DNA of 64,000 nucleotides from Rostratula benghalensis (Eukaryota; Chordata; Aves; Charadriiformes; Rostratulidae). Both the position numbers and the translations under genes were made by a program. Positions 60,101-64,000 of this stretch are shown here, one piece after another. Where the stretch lies: the NCBI GenBank assembly GCA_013399305.1, contig VXAI01000028.1, positions 3,077,818 through 3,141,817 of the forward strand, in the 5' to 3' direction. The stretch's first letter is position 1, and every line of letters starts with the position of its first letter. Below the pieces are notes generated by a model that was not told where the DNA came from, searched no databases, and was given only the letters and a program-made list of their open reading frames with translations.

Positions 60101-60900
60101 AGACTGGTCTCAGCTGGTTAGATCTCTAAGTAGTTGCTTTGTGCTTGACTGGAAATGGTGCAATTCAAAAAGAAAAAGTTGATTTTTGGTCCATTCAGTA
60201 CAATACTCAGCTTGCTGAGACACTCACCAGATTGGGCAGTCGGGGCAGCTACTGGGACCTTCTGGGAACAAGACCTTGGGTCAGGCCAGTCTGCGCTGTT
60301 TCTGTGCCTTCCCTGGGCAGCGTTTTGTAGCTGTAGCCCAAAAGATACCCTGTGGACCTGTAATGGAGGCTGTTGAAACAAAACTTGCTCCTCCACACCT
60401 TGGAGGTGACTCTGAAACAGCAATTTCTGAGAGTAGGGAGGATGCAGTCGGCGTGTGTCGTACTGGTAGCAAGCAGGAATGCAGCCAGTGTGATGTAACA
60501 CGGGGCTCTAACAAGAGCAATAGGGTGTTTCAGTTTGAGCCTTCTCACATTTTATTTATCAGTAATACTTACATGGAAGGGGAGGGTGCCGTAGTCTGCT
60601 CTGCTGTACTGCAGATGGAAAGTGGAGCCGTTCCACAGGTTTCCTTGCAGTTGCTTGTTGTTTGTGTGGGAGATGCAGACAGAAAAACTGGTTTTGAAGT
60701 ATTTAAAATGCTTTGGTTTCACTTTGTTTTGTTGTGTCCAAGTCAGAGAGGAGCGGTGTTGGTTAAGAGTGCGTGTGGCAGGATGTTAGTTCTGCTGGAA
60801 GAACACAAGCAATTTTTCATGGGGTTTCGGTGCTTTTTGACTTGTAACTTCTTTTCAGCACTGGACCCGCTTACAGAATATTGAATTGTCCACCAGAAGT
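60101..60900 (+). other. GC-richer stretch with long open frames, no recognised gene
   Basis: Several frames are open here. The longest on + ends at 60884; from its first ATG (60363) it has 173 codons, starting MEAVETKLAPPHLGGDSETA. On the minus strand 60118-60501 (127 codons) is also open. The predicted peptide shows no transmembrane pattern, catalytic motif or repeat that I recognise, and there is no obvious Kozak context, promoter or intron signal. It is most likely chance, but it is the longest ATG-led frame outside the CpG island and the LINE. Confidence 0.2.
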
Positions 60901-63900
60901 TTGTAGTGGATGCTGGTGTTTTCATTAGATAATATTATCATTCCTCACCTTACAAAAGCCTTTGGTTTTACTTCTAAATTTTCTGCTGTGCTTATCTACT
61001 GCATTTAGCTCACCAGAGCAATCCTGTGCTCTTTTTTTCTAAAATTGGGCTTCACTGACATACCTTGGAGTTCCTCTGTGTGCTGCACAGTTAGTTCAGC
61101 AAATACACAAGGTCACCCTTTCACTGAGATTAGGTAAAGACCTAATGAGATCTAAATTTTTTTTTCTTTTTTCAAGCCACAAAACACTATCTGTTCTTTT
61201 AGAAATGAGCAGAAAATATTGAGGATGAAGCTGTGGCTTTGTGACAAAACATCCCTTAGAATGAAGGTAGTGCCTGGAGCATCTGCCAATTTACTGGGGA
61301 GAGCCAGAGTACTAAATGCCCCAGGGCTGTTTATCAGTCTCCGGAAACCCCTGGCTTTCAGAGGGGCTGGGCTAACCCACTTTGAAAACCAATCCCTGAC
61401 CTGGTGACTTGAAAGAGATGCTTCGAGCTGGCTCTCAGATGTCTACACCACCACCCCCACACCCCCTCCCCCTCCCAGCCCTGTTAGGACATTTCTCATC
61501 TAACTGAACATTGATCTACAGTGATGCTGTCTGGTTTAGTCCAGCGTGTTTAACAGAAATAGGCACAAACTGTCTTTCTTTAAAAATACTTAGAAATTAT
61601 AGTTTCAAGGGGTAAATAATTTCCATGGTTTAGACCCGAGTTATTTGTTATGGTAGTAGCAGTGATTGGAAATACTGTCAGTCTGACAGTGAGTGGTACC
61701 AAGTGTACAGCCACTGTGCCATAGAGGTGCTGCATTTTTATGGCCATGGTGTTGATTTCTCCTTGAATGCCAATCTCAAAATGAGGCTTATAATTTTTCA
61801 CAATCATTGAAAAATATTCTTTGGACTTAAACTTCAAAGTTAAATAGTACCTCTATGATCATGATACATTTATGCAGTAGCTTTACTCCGTTAGGAGTTC
61901 AATTAATGTTAGATTTGTAGATGTAAAAAGATTTTTTTTCCAGTGACTTAACTGTAACGATTTAGAAGAATAATCGTCCTAATTTAATATTTACGTAGGT
62001 GTCCTAGTAAGAGGCGTCCTACGTCCTGATTATATAAGAAAGAAAAGTGTGGGTGCTGACATGAGATCATATATATTTGTAGGATATAAAGCACATAATC
62101 TATCCCTTATTTTACCCCCATTAACACATGACAAAACTTATTTTATGATGCATTAATTTACAGCTGGTTGATATTGATACACAGTTATGTATTTTGTTAA
62201 ATAGGAGTCTGTTGCCATTGTGCTCAGCATTTCTCAAATAGCTTACAGATTGCACTGTCATTACAGAAAATATTTATTCATATTCTACCTTAACACATCT
62301 TCATGTTCCAACTCTGATATATTTTGCTTTTGTTTTATATTTGATTTATTTATTCTGCTTTTCTTAATTTTACTATCTACTTTTATAATCTAGAAGATCT
62401 CTTCATCCTGGATTTATGGATAAACCAAAACCAGTTAGCTGTTTTCTGTTGTTTAGGTTTGTGGGGTAATTTTTTTAGGTGTAATGGGTCTGTTCAATTA
62501 TGGGAAAACTACTCATGTGAGGGAAATGTTAGTGACTTCAGTGTATTTAAATCCAGTTTAGATTTAAATTGGAGGGACGAAGCATCTCTAGGATTAGAGT
62601 ATTAGTTGTAACAGGAACTTTTAAGTCTTAACCAAGAAAACTCTAACTTAATTCATTATAGCCATTTTGTTTAGGAAGAATGTTTAAGGGCACACGTGGT
62701 TGTTTTATAGTGAGTGTAGACTGCTTAAATGTCCTTTTGTGCCTTTGAAATCTCTCCTAAAGTTTTTATGAAACATAAAATAGAAGGAATGCAATTAATT
62801 AGTGCAATCTCATAATTCAGTAGCAAAGAAGAACTGTTAAATGCTTTTTAGAGCACCATGCTATAATAGAAAATTATTGTTATTCCTTAATATCAAGCTG
62901 ACAATTCAGGGAATACGAGGGCTAATTATGAAGGATGGAAAACAATCACATTTTACAAAGGCTTTGTTTATGGCAGAAGTTTGCCTGTCAAAGCAGAGAG
63001 AGTATAAAGCAACTAAATGGTATAGAATCTCGTGTACTCATAAAGTCACATTTTTTTTTTTTTTTGGTTAGGAATTGATGCTTCTGTGTGACTTAGATAA
63101 ATCCTTTAATTCTCAGGTGCTCTAAAAATATCATCTTCCTTTTAAACAACGCTCTCTACTTTGCAAATTAAAGTCTACCCAGTGCTGCAGAGCAGCTAAA
63201 GGTTTTGCTGCTTTTAATGAAAATAAACAGAAATTTTAATCACAGCAGGATCTTTGTCTGAATAAGGGCTGATGGTTTGGTTTGATTTGACTCGTCCTGA
63301 TTCAGAAAAGCCTTCCAATTTCAGAGTGTAGCATAGAAATAGAAGTTATATTATGCCCTTAACCTGTTTCTGGATAGGGATGGATGTTACTGTGTTCATA
63401 CATACTTCCACAGCTATGGCTGAGAATGAGTGAAAACTAATTTGATTAAACAGGTCTGGGTAGTAAAATGATGGTGTGTTGTACCTAATAGCTCAAACAC
63501 ATCTATCCAGTTTTGCTCATGGCTAAATTACAATTTAAAAAGAACAAGCTAATTTCACACTGTGTTCTTTAGTGGGAACAGTAGTGTGACAGTTGCTTTG
63601 TAAACCATTTCAATCTGTTTATTTTGAAGGATCTTTCAGGGTGATAAGAAATGAGCAAATGTCGCTTTGTAGCTTGTAAGCCTGATGCAGCTCGAGTCCT
63701 TGTCAGTACTGAGAAGTGCCTGAACAGGCAATAAATGTACTTTTCTTCCATTAATACTTTCAGTGTACCTTGACTGCAAGATTAACACTTTGGGCTGGAG
63801 CGATGACAAGAGGAAACTGGGTATATGAATGCAATGGGGAAAAACTCGAGCTCTGTTTAAATCTGTACCAAAATTCCCGTGAGCTTTGATGGGACGGGCT

Positions 63901-64000
63901 TTTTGTTCACAGCACTTCATGTGTACCCTATTATAACAGAATTTTTGGTGGAGACTCATGTGCTTGTATCTTAAATAATTTGTGACCAATTTAGAGCTTT
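60901..64000 (+). other. PLCB1: PLCB1 intron 2, end of window
   Basis: AT-rich non-coding DNA to the end of the window. It has a C-rich block at 61454-61476 (quadruplex-prone on the minus strand), a 17-bp hairpin ACTGTCAGTCTGACAGT at 61674-61690, a T15 tract at 63051-63065 and a weak MIR-like phrase (TGTGTGACTTAGATAAATCC, 63086-63105). PLCB1 exon 3 is not recognised before the window ends. Confidence 0.7.
61454..61476 (-). other. C-rich block, G-quadruplex prone on the minus strand
   Basis: Four C runs (C5 at 61454-61458, C5 at 61462-61466, C5 at 61468-61472, C3 at 61474-61476) are separated by one to three bases, meeting the usual quadruplex rule on the complementary strand. Confidence 0.55.

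Noticed and set aside
1..64000. tRNA, rRNA, snoRNA or microRNA genes, CRISPR arrays, bacterial-type elements
   Set aside because: None was seen. Box A/B-like tRNA patterns, snRNA cores and regularly spaced repeats were not found by eye; small RNA genes could still be missed without a covariance search.

Overview
The window is vertebrate nuclear DNA, most likely from a bird. It is AT-rich and gene-poor, has one CpG island, contains two CR1 LINE copies (the dominant retroposon of birds and other sauropsids), and shows no young mammalian SINEs or LINE-1. It carries the 5' end of one gene on the + strand, which I identify as PLCB1 (phospholipase C beta 1). Two coding exons are visible. Exon 1 (4870-4968, 33 codons) lies inside the CpG island, and exon 2 (16322-16399, 26 codons) follows an 11,353-bp intron. 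Both junctions are phase 0 with clean GT/AG signals, and joined in frame they give the conserved PLC-beta N-terminus leading into the PH domain. I did not recognise exon 3 in the remaining 47.6 kb, so the window ends inside a very large intron 2.

Layout: 1-4290 is the upstream flank, AT-rich apart from a GC-rich patch at 1755-2110 and fragments of old interspersed repeats. 4290-5400 is the promoter CpG island, with a CTCF-like site, GC boxes, a TATA-like box, the 5' UTR, exon 1 and a 30-base assembly gap only 20 bp past the exon 1 donor. 4969-16321 is intron 1. From 16400 onward is intron 2, holding a 5'-truncated CR1 (about 28011-30655), a shorter CR1 3' fragment (about 36764-37390), both antisense to PLCB1, plus probable MIR and other ancient repeat relics, homopolymer tracts, several inverted repeats and a few blocks rich in homeodomain/octamer-type motifs that could be regulatory.

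There is no operon, CRISPR array or convincing second gene. I found no convincing previously undescribed system. The observations most worth following are the overlapping upstream ORF at the PLCB1 start, the unresolved gap at the first splice donor, the TATA/CTCF/GC-box arrangement in the CpG island, and the ancient-repeat and candidate enhancer content of intron 2. Statements about conservation rest on recalled family knowledge and motif reading, since no alignment could be run.
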